From Gadus chalcogrammus (taxonomy: Eukaryota; Chordata; Actinopteri; Gadiformes; Gadidae): a stretch of 64,000 nucleotides of DNA. Below the pieces are notes generated by a model. That model was given only the letters and a program-made list of their open reading frames with translations, was not told the origin of the DNA and did not search any database. The stretch covers positions 26,708,798 through 26,772,797 of the forward strand of contig NC_079427.1 in NCBI RefSeq assembly GCF_026213295.1. The letters are read 5' to 3'. Both the position numbers and the translations under genes were made by a program. Shown piece after piece: positions 45,143 to 60,829 of this stretch; position 1 is the first letter of the stretch; every line of letters begins with the position of its first letter.

Positions 45143-45452
45143 CAGGGGCGGCCCCAGCACATTTGGCGCTCTAGGCGAGGGGGGGGGGATATGAAGCGAT
45201 TGTTGACGGGGGGGGGGGGGGGGGGGGGGGGGTGTGAAGCGATTGTTGAGGGGGTGAGGGGGGGTGAAGCGATTGTTGACGGGGGGGGGGGGTGGGGGGG
45301 TTGTTGGCGGGGAAACGTGGCCAATAATTGATTAATTTTTTTTTTTTTTTCGGGCGCATTTTATATTTTGCGCTCCCCCTCTAGATGGCGCTCCCCCTCT
45401 AGATGGCGCTCTAGGCGGCCGCCTAACCCGCCTGTAGGGAAGGCCGCCCCTG
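45143..45452. mobile_element. hAT MITE with CAGGGGCGGCC ends and poly-G core
   Basis: The terminal repeats CAGGGGCGGCC and GGCCGCCCCTG are flanked by GTCATGAT on both sides (45135-45142 and 45453-45460), a perfect 8-bp duplication. The core is several tandem TGAAGCGATTGTTGACGGGGG units with G runs up to about 24. Confidence 0.9.
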
Positions 45453-45686
45453 GTCATGATACAATATAATATTTTGCAGTTGCAGAAATATTGAAAATAA
45501 TTAAAATGTGTCAGAGCTGCCACTAAAATAGTAACCAACCCATTTTCAAATAAAAATGAATGTAGAGAATTGTAATGGACCAAACCTGTGATTAAAACAA
45601 ATGCAAACAAATGCATACGCCTATTGGTCACCTGACTTTGCCATATTGTCAGCTGACTGTCAAAGTAGGGTGAGCTAATTGACATA

Positions 45687-46195
45687 AGCTGTGTTCGAAA
45701 TCGTTCCCTATCATTTTGTAGGGTGTTCGAAATCTCAGTGGTCCACTATATAGGGCACTATATAGTGGACTTAAAATAGGGTACATACGATGTTCCCTAT
45801 GTTACTCCCGTATACCACAATGCAATGCGGCTGTGTTTTTCCGGAGGAGAAGAAGAAGCTGAATAACCGCGAAAACTAATACATTTAATGATGGAGTCTC
45901 CGGCTTTCGTTTAGAAATGTCAACAATTTATTTGGGATTTAACATAGAATATTTAACATTCAACATCAATACAACCTCCAGCTTTCCTCGTGAGTGCCTG
46001 GTATGTTTACATGATGTGGGCGCATCTGTCTGCGTCACACAAATACCCGGCGCATTTACTGACGCAAATGACGTTTAGAAATGTTCAGCGTAGTGTCCGA
46101 ATTCTCGTTCCCTATTCCCTATATAGTGCACTAAATCATATACACTATATAGGGAATAGGGAACGAGTGTATAGGGAACGATTTCGAACACAGCT
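45687..46195. mobile_element. MITE with AGCTGTGTTCGAAATCGTTC ends
   Basis: The left end AGCTGTGTTCGAAATCGTTC is mirrored by GAACGATTTCGAACACAGCT at 46195. CACTATATAGGG motifs recur in both halves. No clear target duplication and no gene. Confidence 0.85.
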
Positions 46196-46213
46196 ATTGT
46201 TTGACTGTAGGAT

Positions 46214-47390
46214 AGGCCAATAGGCTCTGTGCACAACTCTAGAAGCGAACTTCCGGTGTCGCCGGGTGTCGGCATACTAGTTTCCGGTCTACTTCCCGTA
46301 TCAGTTACCACGGCAACTATAAATAGTAAAAAGATGGAAAACCCAACCAAACAACGGAAATTTAATGTTAGAAGACTTCACAAGCTTCAACGGAATGAAG
46401 GCGGATCAAACCAACACTGCTGTGTACCGTTGTGCTCAGCTTCCAGCCGGTAACACGGGCTGGTGTGTGGGAGGCTGGGAGCGAAGAGAGAGACCGGCGA
46501 GTCCCGTGCCTTGCTCCGACCCCGAAGAGCCTGAGCTACCCGTTCCGATGGTCTTAGACCATGAGTACAGTGCTACTAGTACAGTGTGTGTTGACCGTGA
46601 GCACTACAGTGCTATACAAAAAGAGACATTTGTGGAGTTTGAGGCAATGTGAAGCTGGTGTGTTTGTGTCTGTGTGCGGCTCGTGTGCTTGCACTGTGTT
46701 GGGGCCGTGGTGGGCGCTCTCGGCTGGAGCTTTCTGCGTGTTGTGGTGGCTGACGAGGAAAGTGCGCTTGTGTGTACATTTGTGCTGTTTTTTTAATTAT
46801 ACATGTTTGTATTGATTATTTGATTAAACATATGACCTCAGCTAAATCCCCCCACGGACACTGTTATAAAAGAAACAGGCGTATAACGGTTTGTTTATAA
46901 CGGTTGGTTTATCGCTAGCTTTAACATACACTCAAGCTGTGAGGCTTCTCTGATTTCTTCATGGACCTGTGGCACAATGCTCTGATAATCACCTCCGATG
47001 TTCCCTTATCTTTGCTAGACACTGAAAAAATGGACACACGTTGGTACAGTTAGTACTACAACGGACAGTTAAGTGTTTTAAATACAGAAAAAAAATGTTG
47101 TCGCTAAAAAATGTTCACTAAAAAGCCGGTAGTCTGTCACCTACCCTCAAAGTTACGCAAATAACTCGAAATATAGAGCTTAAATCATTTTTCCCGCTTG
47201 CTTGTAGGGGCAAGGGAACTAGCACCAACAATGCGGTGAACAACGTTAACATTTATTGTCGGTAGGTCTTGGAGACATCTAGAAAAGCCAGACATGTTCA
47301 CGCTATGGACTGGGTCAGTAAGTAGACCGGAAACTAGAATGCCGACACCGTCAGTTGACTTCCGGGTTCTAGTGCACAGAGCCTATTGGA
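46214..47390. mobile_element. Inverted-repeat element carrying a THAP-domain remnant
   Basis: Inverted terminal regions of about 80 bp share CCAATAGGCTCTGTGCAC and TCTAGTTTCCGGTCTACTT-type blocks at both ends. A frame from the ATG at 46334 ends in NQHCCVPLCSASSR and a stop, matching the first zinc-ligand pair of a THAP finger. It is likely a deletion derivative of a THAP-encoding transposon. The superfamily is not settled because no clean target duplication was found. Confidence 0.65.
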
Positions 47391-48083
47391 CTACTCTGGG
47401 TCAGAACTTCTGACCAAAAACATGTAGCCTAATATTTTTTTTGGGAGGCCATGTAGCCTTTTTCATTTCCATAAAGGACAAATTGAAGCGTCTGGCATTT
47501 AGGTAATTTAGAGAAAACCCATGACCGCAAGATAACGTAACTTTACATAACAATAAATGCTACACGCAACATGGTTCTCTGAACGGTGTCAACGTGTCAA
47601 CAGTCTTTGTGGGTGTTCTACAGTGTTGGATTAATTTACGTGACGGTCGTAGCCTACAGAGAGGGCGAACGACTTTGAACATATTCAGGGTGAGTTTATG
47701 TTAACGTGCGCCTTTTAGCCTGCCAAGGTTTAGCGTTTAGTGTTTAGCTAATGGGTTCACACGGAAGAGGAGTTTGTTCAGCCTATTCCTCAGTTTGTTC
47801 CGCCTATAACTCTGATTCTGTCCGTCTGTCAGTAAGCCTGACAGTTTCCTAGGCCACCTAATTTATGGCTTGCTTATCAAAAAAAAAAAAAGATTAAATA
47901 AATAAATACACGTAGCCTATTGAGATTCATTTTCTTCTCAACCGAAATGAATCCTCAGGCATTCCTATCAAACTTTCGCATTCCTGGTATATTGAAACAT
48001 GATGCCATTACATTACTGATGTTAGCCTATCTGAAATATCCATTTCAGTAGCAAGGATATCTATTTTATCTCTGTAACTTTAC
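47391..48083. other. Intron sequence of the hAT pseudogene, nothing recognised
   Basis: No independent gene or repeat is supported. Confidence 0.45.
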
Positions 48084-48264
48084 CTGCTGGCCCAGGAACC
48101 GTCGCTGACACGGCGTGTTCTGTCCCTGATCTATCCACCTCTTCCAGTTCATTGCCTAGTTCTACCTGTTCCTCCTCATTCTCCCCTGGCTGTTTTTCCA
48201 CTGCTGTACTGGCATTTTTCTTTTCAAAAAAATTGGAAATGTCCGAAGTACCTTTTCGTTTCAT

Positions 48265-49355
48265 CCTCTCACGGCATTGAGAAGACCTGTGTAATAAAGG
48301 CCTATAATATTTCTGTTTATGGCATAGATTTCTCCTCAGATTAGGCCAATAAACCAATGGTAAAATACAAATAAAAACGCTCGATCAAAGGCCCGGCCCG
48401 AGTATAGTGGTGGGAAATATCGGGCAGAGAATCTAAACACTGACTGGAACTACTTAGCAGGTGTCTGTAGGGCTATATCAGGAGTTAATGCACGCACTGC
48501 AGCCAATCAGAATCAGAGTATTCCCCCAGACCGTGGTCTAAACAATATTATTCACGAGTTATAAACAACCCCTACACATCAATATTAATGATAACCCTGT
48601 GGAAATTGCCATAAGTGAGAGATACAATTTCGCACGTTGAGCACACAGTTGTGTGACTCGTTTATTTAGTAAGAGAGAAACAGGAAATCAAAACGTGCTG
48701 AAGGTAAACAAATCCCGCATGGGCTCCGACGTCATGAGACGCTCGTAATCCTTAAATGGGACAGCGATCCCTGAACCACCAAGATAGTAAACGACATGCC
48801 TAACACAATTGAAAGAACAACACATAACAAAATACTGTAGGTGAATTATGTTACACTCACTACAACCCATTAAATACGGTATGATTTCTAGATGTCATGG
48901 CAACGTCCGCTCGCGACACTGGACTTACGATCGAGGCATCGACGCGGACGTTCATTCACATTGCCAAAAACAAGAGAATAGATGGCTAGATAAAATAAAC
49001 ATCAAGACATACAATTCTAAAAAGAACAGATGAAGCAGCTACCGTTTTTCCTTCGCGGTTTGCCTACAGAGCAGCGCACCTGCATTTAATATATCCGTGT
49101 ATTGTCACAATTTCTCAGTATCAAAGGTGAAAGTAGAAACGGGTGGCCAAAAGCTGTCGTATTGTTAGTTATCACAGACAATTTTAAGTAGAAACGGGTG
49201 GCCAAAAGCTGTCATTTGTTAGTTATCACAGACAATTTTCAACAATGAATGATCTGTACGGAGCTCCATAAGGAAATGCGCCGACTTTGGCTCAGCCTGG
49301 CTCCGCCTCTTTCGCTACGTAGCTAAGATGGCTGCCGTTGAGTACGGGGAGTGTC
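48265..49355. other. Sequence between the hAT pseudogene and the P element
   Basis: Contains a direct duplication of AGTAGAAACGGGTGGCCAAAAGCTGTC (about 49129 and 49187). Otherwise nothing is recognised. The stretch next to the P element (AAGATGGCTGCCGTTGAGTA) continues, after removal of that element, at 56321. Confidence 0.45.
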
Positions 49356-49388
49356 CTTCGATCCATAGACATCATATAGGTAGACGCC

Positions 49389-50607
49389 GGCTGTTTCCCA
49401 AAGTGAAGGCTGCAGCCTTGCTAGGACGCGTCCTTGCTAGTCGCGTCCTATGGAGATGAGACTAGAGTGCTAGCTCGAGTGCTTCCTAGCGTTTGTAACG
49501 TCTGACTTTGGGAACGACTTGGTAGTGTGGAATCGCTTCCGCTTTTTAATACTGCGTGTCCGCTTGTAAACACATGTGCGCTTATGAATAAAACATGGCA
49601 GCAATCAAGCTGATCGATATTTATTTGACTTTTGTCTGTTATGAATGCGGTCATGTCTCCTTCGCATGGAGCCTCTTTGGGGAAGTCACAAAAGCTTTGT
49701 TGTGGTTGATCGAATTGTCTTTATTAAAAGGAAAATCCATTCAATTTTTATAAAACTAAGTGAAATTGTCTGAGAACTTAATTCATGCATCACATTTACA
49801 GTACGGTTGATTACTATTATGCAGGGGGAAAAAGACAACGAAAGAGATGATAAACGTGTATTTATTTGGATATATGATCTGATTCATTCATTCATATATG
49901 CCTACAATCTACCAGTGCTTTGAACACATAAGTATATCATATAAAATACAATTATATACGTTCATTAAAAATTACAAACATTGCAAATGATCGGTTGTGC
50001 ATTAATTTTACAACATTGGATAGTGGCACTATCCCTTCCACCGGCAAACAAATGTTTGTGCGCCACCCTAAGGCGCACAAAAGCCTCCGTTTGCTGGGCT
50101 GACCCTAAAAAAAAAGTAAAACATAAATAGGTATACATAAATAATGTACTCTTGTGAGCGAGTAAATTGACATTGGTGACAGTGGTGTTTAACACCAGCT
50201 ACGTCCATGCAAAATATAGCAACGTACCATTAAGTTGCAAAAACGTTTGAAAAGTGGCACAGGCCTTTAGGCTTGATTATTTGCATTAACATGATGAATC
50301 TATAAAAAGCAATACGGCACAAAATATTTCTGAAAACTAATATAACTTCACTTCGTTTGAACGTGTACTTCTCTGCCATTTTCAAGAACCCGCCCAGTGA
50401 ACGCAGAGGATTGTGGGTAGTTTTGGCTCGTCTAGGATGCAGCGATGCATCCTTGAAAAATCTCGGAATTCTCAAAAACGAAGGACCCGAAAAGGGGGCG
50501 TATTTCGAGTGTCCTCAACATTGGAACAGTGCTTGTCGGCGTTCGATGACGTAGCGTCCTTAAAAGGGCGGCCGTTGAGCATGCTTCCTTGACATTGGGA
50601 AACAGCC
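49389..50607. mobile_element. Inverted-repeat element inserted in the P-element left end
   Basis: GGCTGTTTCCCAAAGTGAAG at 49389 is mirrored by CTTGACATTGGGAAACAGCC ending at 50607. GCC lies on both sides, possibly a 3-bp target duplication. Short open frames inside (for example MAEKYTFKRSEVILVFRNIL on the - strand near 50370) have no recognised family. It is a deletion derivative of an unidentified DNA transposon. Confidence 0.75.
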
Positions 50608-50999
50608 GCCGCCTCCACTGCGTCAGCCCGTTGCCTAGGCGAAACGCGGCGCCGCCATATTGGTACGGGAGCTCTCTGAAGCCGGAGGTCTGTCAGACGC
50701 GTCAAAACAAGCGCAAGTTGCCAGGAGCTGCGGTTTATCTGGATAAAAATCACGATAACCTTTTACATTTCGCAACCAATTTCATGGAGTATTCAAGGGT
50801 TTATGCTCTACGTGAAGTGTGTGAAAAAGATTTGCCTCTACGTTACTTTGAATCTCGCTAGTTAAATCGTCATACATGTGCATGGGTCTATGATAAACGC
50901 TCACTTTTCTTGCACAGCCCGTGCACTTTGAAAATACTGAGATCTATGAACTATCGAAATAGTGCTTCTTTAGTTACTACGTATTGACCATCATTAAGA

Positions 51000-51340
51000 G
51001 AAATATATTATATATATTATAAGAGAATATATATATATATTCTATAGCAGTAAAAATATACACATCTCAATATATACATACACATCTCAATAGTTGAACT
51101 GTAATATAAATAACATAGCATATATATAATGACTCAGTATAATGTGCAATGGAATAACATATATATGATATATATAATATGTGAAACAATATAATATATT
51201 TTAAGTATAGGTATATATTCATATTATATAATATATATATTTGTACATTTGTACAATTTGACATAATATACAATCATGCTCATAACATTTTCACATCTAT
51301 GCAGTGCAATTGACACAATATATAATTTCACACAATATAT
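51000..51340. repeat. AT-rich tract with TATATA repeats
   Basis: Simple AT-rich sequence between the P-element left end and the solo LTR. No gene is seen. Confidence 0.8.
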
Positions 51341-51682
51341 TGTGGCGAGCAGCGCGGGAAGGACGAGACGGGAGCCCAGGTTTAAATGGCGGCGCAACTC
51401 TCGTGCCTCAATACACCGCACGACCCCGAGAGCTGCCTTTATTCAAACACGCACACATAACAGAAAACACGGCACACCTGACCGACGGACATACGACTCC
51501 GGGTAATGGTTGCCGACAACACTACACACAATAAACACACAAACAATAGAGACCCCAAACCCGTTAACCCCACTGAACCTAATAACATAAACAACTTATC
51601 TAAAGACAATAAACCCCCTTTTCCCCAAACAACGTTATGAATACCCCATTACCCAGACTCCCCAGGGGTAGGAGTCGCCACA
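51341..51682 (-). mobile_element. Solo LTR, 342 bp
   Basis: It starts TGTGGCGAGC and ends GTCGCCACA (TG...CA with an 8-bp inverted end TGTGGCGA), flanked by ATAT on both sides. On the - strand an AATAAAGGCAGCTCTC poly(A) region lies at the right place for U3-R-U5 order. No internal retroelement genes flank it, so it is a recombination product. Gypsy or ERV type cannot be told apart. Confidence 0.8.
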
Positions 51683-51712
51683 ATATGATATTATATAATA
51701 ATTTAATCTAGG

Positions 51713-56215
<4,503 letters not shown>

Positions 56216-56320
56216 CTTCACTCCGAAGACGAAATAACTCCCGTACCAAGATGGCGCCGACGATTTATGCCGCCCAAGGCCGAAGGGGGCGTCTACCTAT
56301 ATGATGTCTATGCTTCGATC

Positions 56321-56741
56321 CTCCACACTTCACGATTAGCCCGTTTTGAGTACGGCATCCGGGTCCTTGAAGTATACTTCTTTTCGCCGGATCTGAATTG
56401 GAACGTACTGCATACTCAAATTTTGGCTAGTAAGTACGGACAGTACGGGTATTGGAACACGGCACTGTACTTACGTGACACAAACCAGCACCGCAAACGT
56501 TCTCTCCCGCTTGAGATTACGTCTTTCTTTATAGGTTCATGGGTCTGATTCGCAGATTTCCCATGCTGATATCCCCGGAGATTCTCGGGCATCTTCGACA
56601 ATTTGACTATAGATTGTCTCATTACACGCTAAATAATATCATTATAGCCTATTTATATATATAGCCTATACATATATATAGGCAATATATATAATTAGGC
56701 AATATATATATAGCATTTGTGGTTTTGGCATAAACATAACT
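56321..56741. other. Flank of the P element, repeat-like, no gene
   Basis: Continues the sequence interrupted at 49363. AGTACGGCATCC and GTACGGACAGTACGGG motifs suggest an older dispersed repeat. AT-rich TATATATAG repeats follow at 56640-56720. Confidence 0.45.
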
Positions 56742-56749
56742 AGGGTGCA

Positions 56750-58026
56750 CCAGTGTTCATTTCGAAAAATATGACGAAAAATGTTCGTCAACAACCTTTT
56801 TTCCGTGACTAAGACGAGACGTTGACGAGCTAAAAATAGATCTTTGATAATAAAAACTATGACAAAATGTCATTTTGTTTTCGTTGACGAGACGAGACAG
56901 GACGAAAATGTTAGTGGTGTGCTATTTGGACATTCAAAATGCACGATATTTTCCAATCAGTACACTCGTAAGGTTCTTATGCAACTGTTAACTCCTCCAG
57001 TAAATAGGACGGACCTTAGCTACGACTTGGCAACGGGAGGTATAGTCCACTCAGCTATGAGCTAGCGTTATGCATTGTACATATCTTCCCAGCTTTTATT
57101 CCACAGATACTAGGGTCTATAGCATATAACCGCGTTGTCTGATTACAGTTTAATTCATTTTTCGCAATTTACCGGCTCTCGTTTTGAAGAAAATCACCGC
57201 GCCATTCGTTTCAATGGGAATCGCCACGGTCTATACTTCAACATAAGGTGGACTTTGAAATTCGTCCCAGCCTTTATACAAAGATACTATAGGGTTTATA
57301 GCATATAACCGCGTTTTCTGAATACAGTTTAATGCATTTTTCACAATTTACCAGCTATCGTTTTGAAGGCTGAACAGACAAGAGTACTAAAGTGTGACGT
57401 CACGTTTCGATAGCAACAGATTCTCGGTTCTACACAAGCCAAATTAACAAGGGGAAATCCTATGCCACACAAACCTTTTATAGAAAAGGAACAATCTTTT
57501 TGCGAATTGATTTGTGAGTTTGCTTTACCAATGATGTACGTAATATTGAGAATAGATTGTCTTCATATAAAAAAAAAAACTAAACTAAACTAACGTTTAC
57601 AAACTTTTCCTTTTAATACCCCAGGGGAATACATGAACGCCTTGACATTTTTCGATTGGACTTGAAATTGATTTATTTTATTGAAAGAAACAACACATGG
57701 AAGCAATGGAGAACGCCATCTCTCGTTCGGTTGTTTAGAACTGAAAATCCGGTTGCCAGGACAACGTATCGTTTCACTTTAGTACTCTATTTGAGTGGAA
57801 CAACTTAGCAGGTGTCCATATATATAGGGTTAGCCTAATTGAACTAGTTTAAAAAGAGAAAACATTTTGACTAAAAGTTGACTAAAATGTAAGGACTTTT
57901 CGTCGACTAAAACTAGACAAAAACTACAAAGGAAAACAATGACTAAAATATGACTAATATAATAAGCATTTTCATCAAAAGACTAAGACTAAGACTAAAT
58001 CTAAAATAGCTGACAAAATTAACACT
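56750..58026. mobile_element. hAT-type element with 8-bp target duplication
   Basis: The left end is CCAGTGTTCATTTCG and the right end is GACAAAATTAACACT (complement AGTGTTAATTTTGTC). AGGGTGCA is duplicated exactly outside (56742-56749 and 58027-58034). GACTAAGACTAAGACTAAA and GACGAGACGTTGACGAG repeats are typical of the family. No transposase gene is seen. Confidence 0.8.
57085..57370. repeat. Direct duplication of about 100 bp inside the hAT-type element
   Basis: AGCATATAACCGCGTT.TCTGA and CAATTTACC(G/A)GCT(C/A)TCGTTTTGAAG occur twice, about 180 bp apart. Confidence 0.85.
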
Positions 58027-58065
58027 AGGGTGCACTGTACTATCTGTGCACACCCTTTCTGAAGC

Positions 58066-58127
58066 CTCTCTCTCGCTCTCTCTCTCTCTCTCTGTCCCTC
58101 CCTCTCTCTTTCTCTCTCTCTCGTACC
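58066..58127. repeat. (TC)n microsatellite
   Basis: Interrupted CT repeats of about 60 bp. Confidence 0.95.
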
Positions 58128-59238
58128 GTTTTGTGGAGCACGTTCATTGTCTGACAACACTCCCATTCAGAAAGCATTGGTTTACATTTCGTTCTGTGTA
58201 GCACGCAAAAAGTCGGACTATCGTACTCTGGAACACGCTTCAATAGATTAACGTTCGTGCGCATGAGCACGCAATCGCGTGATACCGGGTTGCGTAAACG
58301 GCCATTTCATTGTGATTGACAGGTGTCGTGACACGCCCCCATTTGGAGAGGGGTCTGGCTGCAGACATCCACCCACACACTCCAGACATCCACCCACAGA
58401 ACTTCCGCTGCAGACAGAAACATCCACCAGTACACCGAAATTGAAAAAAAAAAGAAATGTTGTTTTGCACTGCGCAAGCGCGAGTTGCACATTATGCAAC
58501 AGCGCCCCCTCGGGTCACACTTTTCGTTGGGTCGCAGAATTCGGTGTAACAACGGGACTCACTGCACGAAGATGTGACACGTTCGGGTCAGCTGCACTTG
58601 GAAGTTATGGTAGGTGACTATTCAAAACAGCGATACAGTTATAAATGCACTAGACTTGCATTTCTTTACCGATGTATTAGTTTCATTTAGTTTAGATTTT
58701 TTCATCAAACAAATAACAGAACGTTTCACCAATATGAAGCATTTGTTGTTTTAATCCACACTGACGGTGGCAAACGTGTCATTTTTGCAAGATAGGCAAA
58801 TGTTTTTTGTAAACGTTGTGTAGCCTATAGTCTGTCTTATTAAACGATTTTACAGATTTGTAGATGTGTTGCGAGTGTAAACGATTTTATGATGTGGACT
58901 TTTGAGTCATCTGTAGTCCAAAACAGAGTTAAGTTGTAATAAAGTAATTAGCACGAATTGAATTGACGCGGCTCGTTTCGCTTTAAATAGAGTTGCACCT
59001 GTCAGCTGTTCATCTCTGCAGAGGTGGCTGAGAAGTGTGATATCATTCAATAGACAGAATCGATCTTTAAATATTCGATCTGCCTGTTTAGTTCATACAA
59101 TCTGTTTATAACTAAGAGATCATAACACCTAGTTCAGTTACAAGGGGTAAAAGAGATGAAAAATGTAATAAAAAGGATAAAAGTTAATGAATTACTGTTA
59201 TGTAATAGCCTACTATCCTGTCTCAGATTCTATTTTAG
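58128..59238 (+). other. Upstream region of the Ulp1-like unit
   Basis: GC-richer from 58240 to 58620, with a possible noncoding first exon ending in GGAAGTTATG before GTAGGTGAC (donor-like, 58612). No N-terminal half of the protease was found. The rest is AT-rich and featureless. Confidence 0.3.
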
Positions 59239-60655
59239 CAACCTTTGTCAGTCTCTCAGCCCTGGGCCATGGAAAAAGATGACTGGTTTGGACATCGAGG
59301 TAAATATATTGTTGTTTAATGATACTGTGAAACTAGAAGTACAAATACTAACTCATTTCTGACATGATAGGGCTTTCCACGGCAAAAGTACGGCATCGAC
59401 TGTGGCATCTTCATGTTGATGGTAGGTGTGACTATTGGTTGGATTTATTTAGTCTTTGTGCTTAAAATGTTAACATAAAATTATTGTTTTATTTACAGTA
59501 TGCCCTTTACAAAGTGATGGATGCACCCTTTGACTTCACTGTTGTAAGTTCCCTTATTTATTCAAAGCTCTCTAAAAAGTTATTTTATATTAAGGCTGAT
59601 ATATATTTTTTCTCTTTTATTAGACTGATATGCCGGCATTGAGAAAATGGTGGTGTATCATGCTGATCGAACATTTTGACCTTGGAAGGTAAGGCCAAAT
59701 TATGTTCACCTTTGTTTGACAAAGAAATGGTTACACATGAGTGTCTCTATTGTATTTGTAGTGTATTAATTTCTCTTTCTTCCTTTAATTCTTAATATTT
59801 GAGCCATGGCAAACTCTTTGCCCACTGGACCGACGCATCTAAGGCTCTTCTTCGGGGTTAGGTGCCACCAGTTTTTAAACTGAAGAAGAGAAGGCAAGAT
59901 GACATTCATGAGGTAAGTTTTTATTTATATATTTTTAATGCTGTTAATTTAAAGTTGTTTGTTCTTTTTTTGTTCATTTACTCCTACAACAATCTTCATA
60001 TTCCATGATTCTTCCACCATTCAGACATGACAATAATCTTTTGTAAAGAATGTGCCATCCTCCTAGGTGTGATGGTCTTTCATTATTTTAAGTATTTAAA
60101 GAGGACAAAATGATTCTGGTGTTCAACTCACTCAGTATTCAACAGTTTTAGGTCCTCCTCTCTGTAGACAGACTTAGCCCCTCCAGTTATGTGTCCCACC
60201 ACAGTGCTGTTGTTGTCTAATTTGATGTGTTATTATCTGGATGGGCTTGTCTGCAGTCCTGGGTGTAGAACCTTACAGTTCCAAGTCTTAATTTAAGTAA
60301 CTAACTGGTTGCAAAAATAATATAATTGAATATAAAATGATTCCAACTTGGTGGTATTTCATTTTCCATTAAACAGGGGCTACTTGACAACATCGTGGCT
60401 GGAGTTGCCTGGCTGCATCAGAATGCAGGTTTGCTCAGGGGGAAGGTGGTCAAGCCCTCGTTTCAGAATATGGACGCAACAGAACAGCAGGAGCTCCTGG
60501 AAAGGATACGTTTTTCGAATGATGAAGAAGAAAAGTATCCCCTGCTCTTCACCTTTGATTTTGCGGAAGACATGGAGGTCTTCCTTAACATGGCAGCTGA
60601 GGAGGATTTTCGAGTCAACGGCATGTTCGTGGGTCGCTGGGTGGACACTCATTGA
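59239..60655 (+). pseudogene. Ulp1/SENP-type protease C-terminal half joined to an SMC5-hinge-like exon
   Basis: Six exons join in one phase: 59239-59299, 59371-59421, 59499-59543, 59624-59688, 59804-59912, 60377-60655 (TGA). Exons 2-4 encode GFPRQKYGIDCGIFMLM, YALYKVMDAPFDFTV and TDMPALRKWWCIMLIEHFDL. The Q...DCG block is the C48 (Ulp1) oxyanion Gln and catalytic Cys. The His and Asp of the triad are not found upstream. Exon 5 (HGKLFAHWTDASKALLRG) has an in-frame TAG at 59859. The last exon, 92 residues (AGVAWLHQNAGLLRGKVVKP, then TFDFAEDMEVFLNMAAEEDF and RVN), resembles part of the SMC5 hinge. C48 enzymes remove SUMO-like tags. The missing half and the stop argue for a pseudogene or decayed transposon gene, though all splice sites are canonical. 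Confidence 0.6.
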
Positions 60656-60660
60656 CATTG

Positions 60661-60661
<1 letters not shown>

Positions 60662-60746
<85 letters not shown>
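60662..60746. repeat. (GT)n microsatellite
   Basis: About 85 bp of GT dinucleotides starting 6 bases after the TGA of the unit above, in its 3'UTR. Confidence 0.98.
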
Positions 60747-60747
<1 letters not shown>

Positions 60748-60782
60748 GAGGTTCTGAGTTCGGTTATCTGTTGAGTGTTCTG

Positions 60783-60788
60783 AATAAA
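60783..60788 (+). promoter_or_regulatory. Poly(A) signal AATAAA
   Basis: Lies 128 bases after the stop codon of the Ulp1-like unit and just after the GT array, with GT-rich sequence around it. Confidence 0.6.
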
Positions 60789-60829
60789 GTGTTAAAAAGT
60801 TTACAATGTATTGATTTTTTATGACTTTA

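Larger units (their letters stand above)
42790..48264 (-). pseudogene. ZMYM1-like hAT transposase gene, two exons, disrupted
   Basis: Exon 1 (48084-48264) starts MKRKGTSDISNFFEKKNAST and ends at a GTAAAG donor in phase 1. Exon 2 begins at 44760 after CATCCTAG and continues in phase with RAEGPKQPQLRFFPRTLVGG, a TTF-type zinc-finger region (DAAFCYACRHFSLPS), a DUF4371-type RNase H-like core (FSIMVDETKDISKKEQMSFV, VGQGYDGASVMSGKNTGVQA, VHCNAHCFNLVLVD), and part of the C-terminal region (TEARGLLAQIDLQFIALLLT). Frameshifts near 43640 and 42985 and a MITE inside exon 2 (44115-44670) break it. The 3' end is lost at about 42790. The 3.3-kb intron contains three further small elements. Such genes are either hAT transposons or domesticated ZMYM relatives. 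The damage marks this as a dead element. Confidence 0.85.

Noticed and set aside
49448..49654. Small ORF in the MITE within the P element
   Set aside because: No similarity to a transposase or THAP protein and no splice support.
58279..58617. 112-residue ORF as a possible first coding exon of the Ulp1-like unit
   Set aside because: No family signature, overlapping open frames on both strands in GC-rich DNA, and no phase link to the exon at 59239 could be shown.
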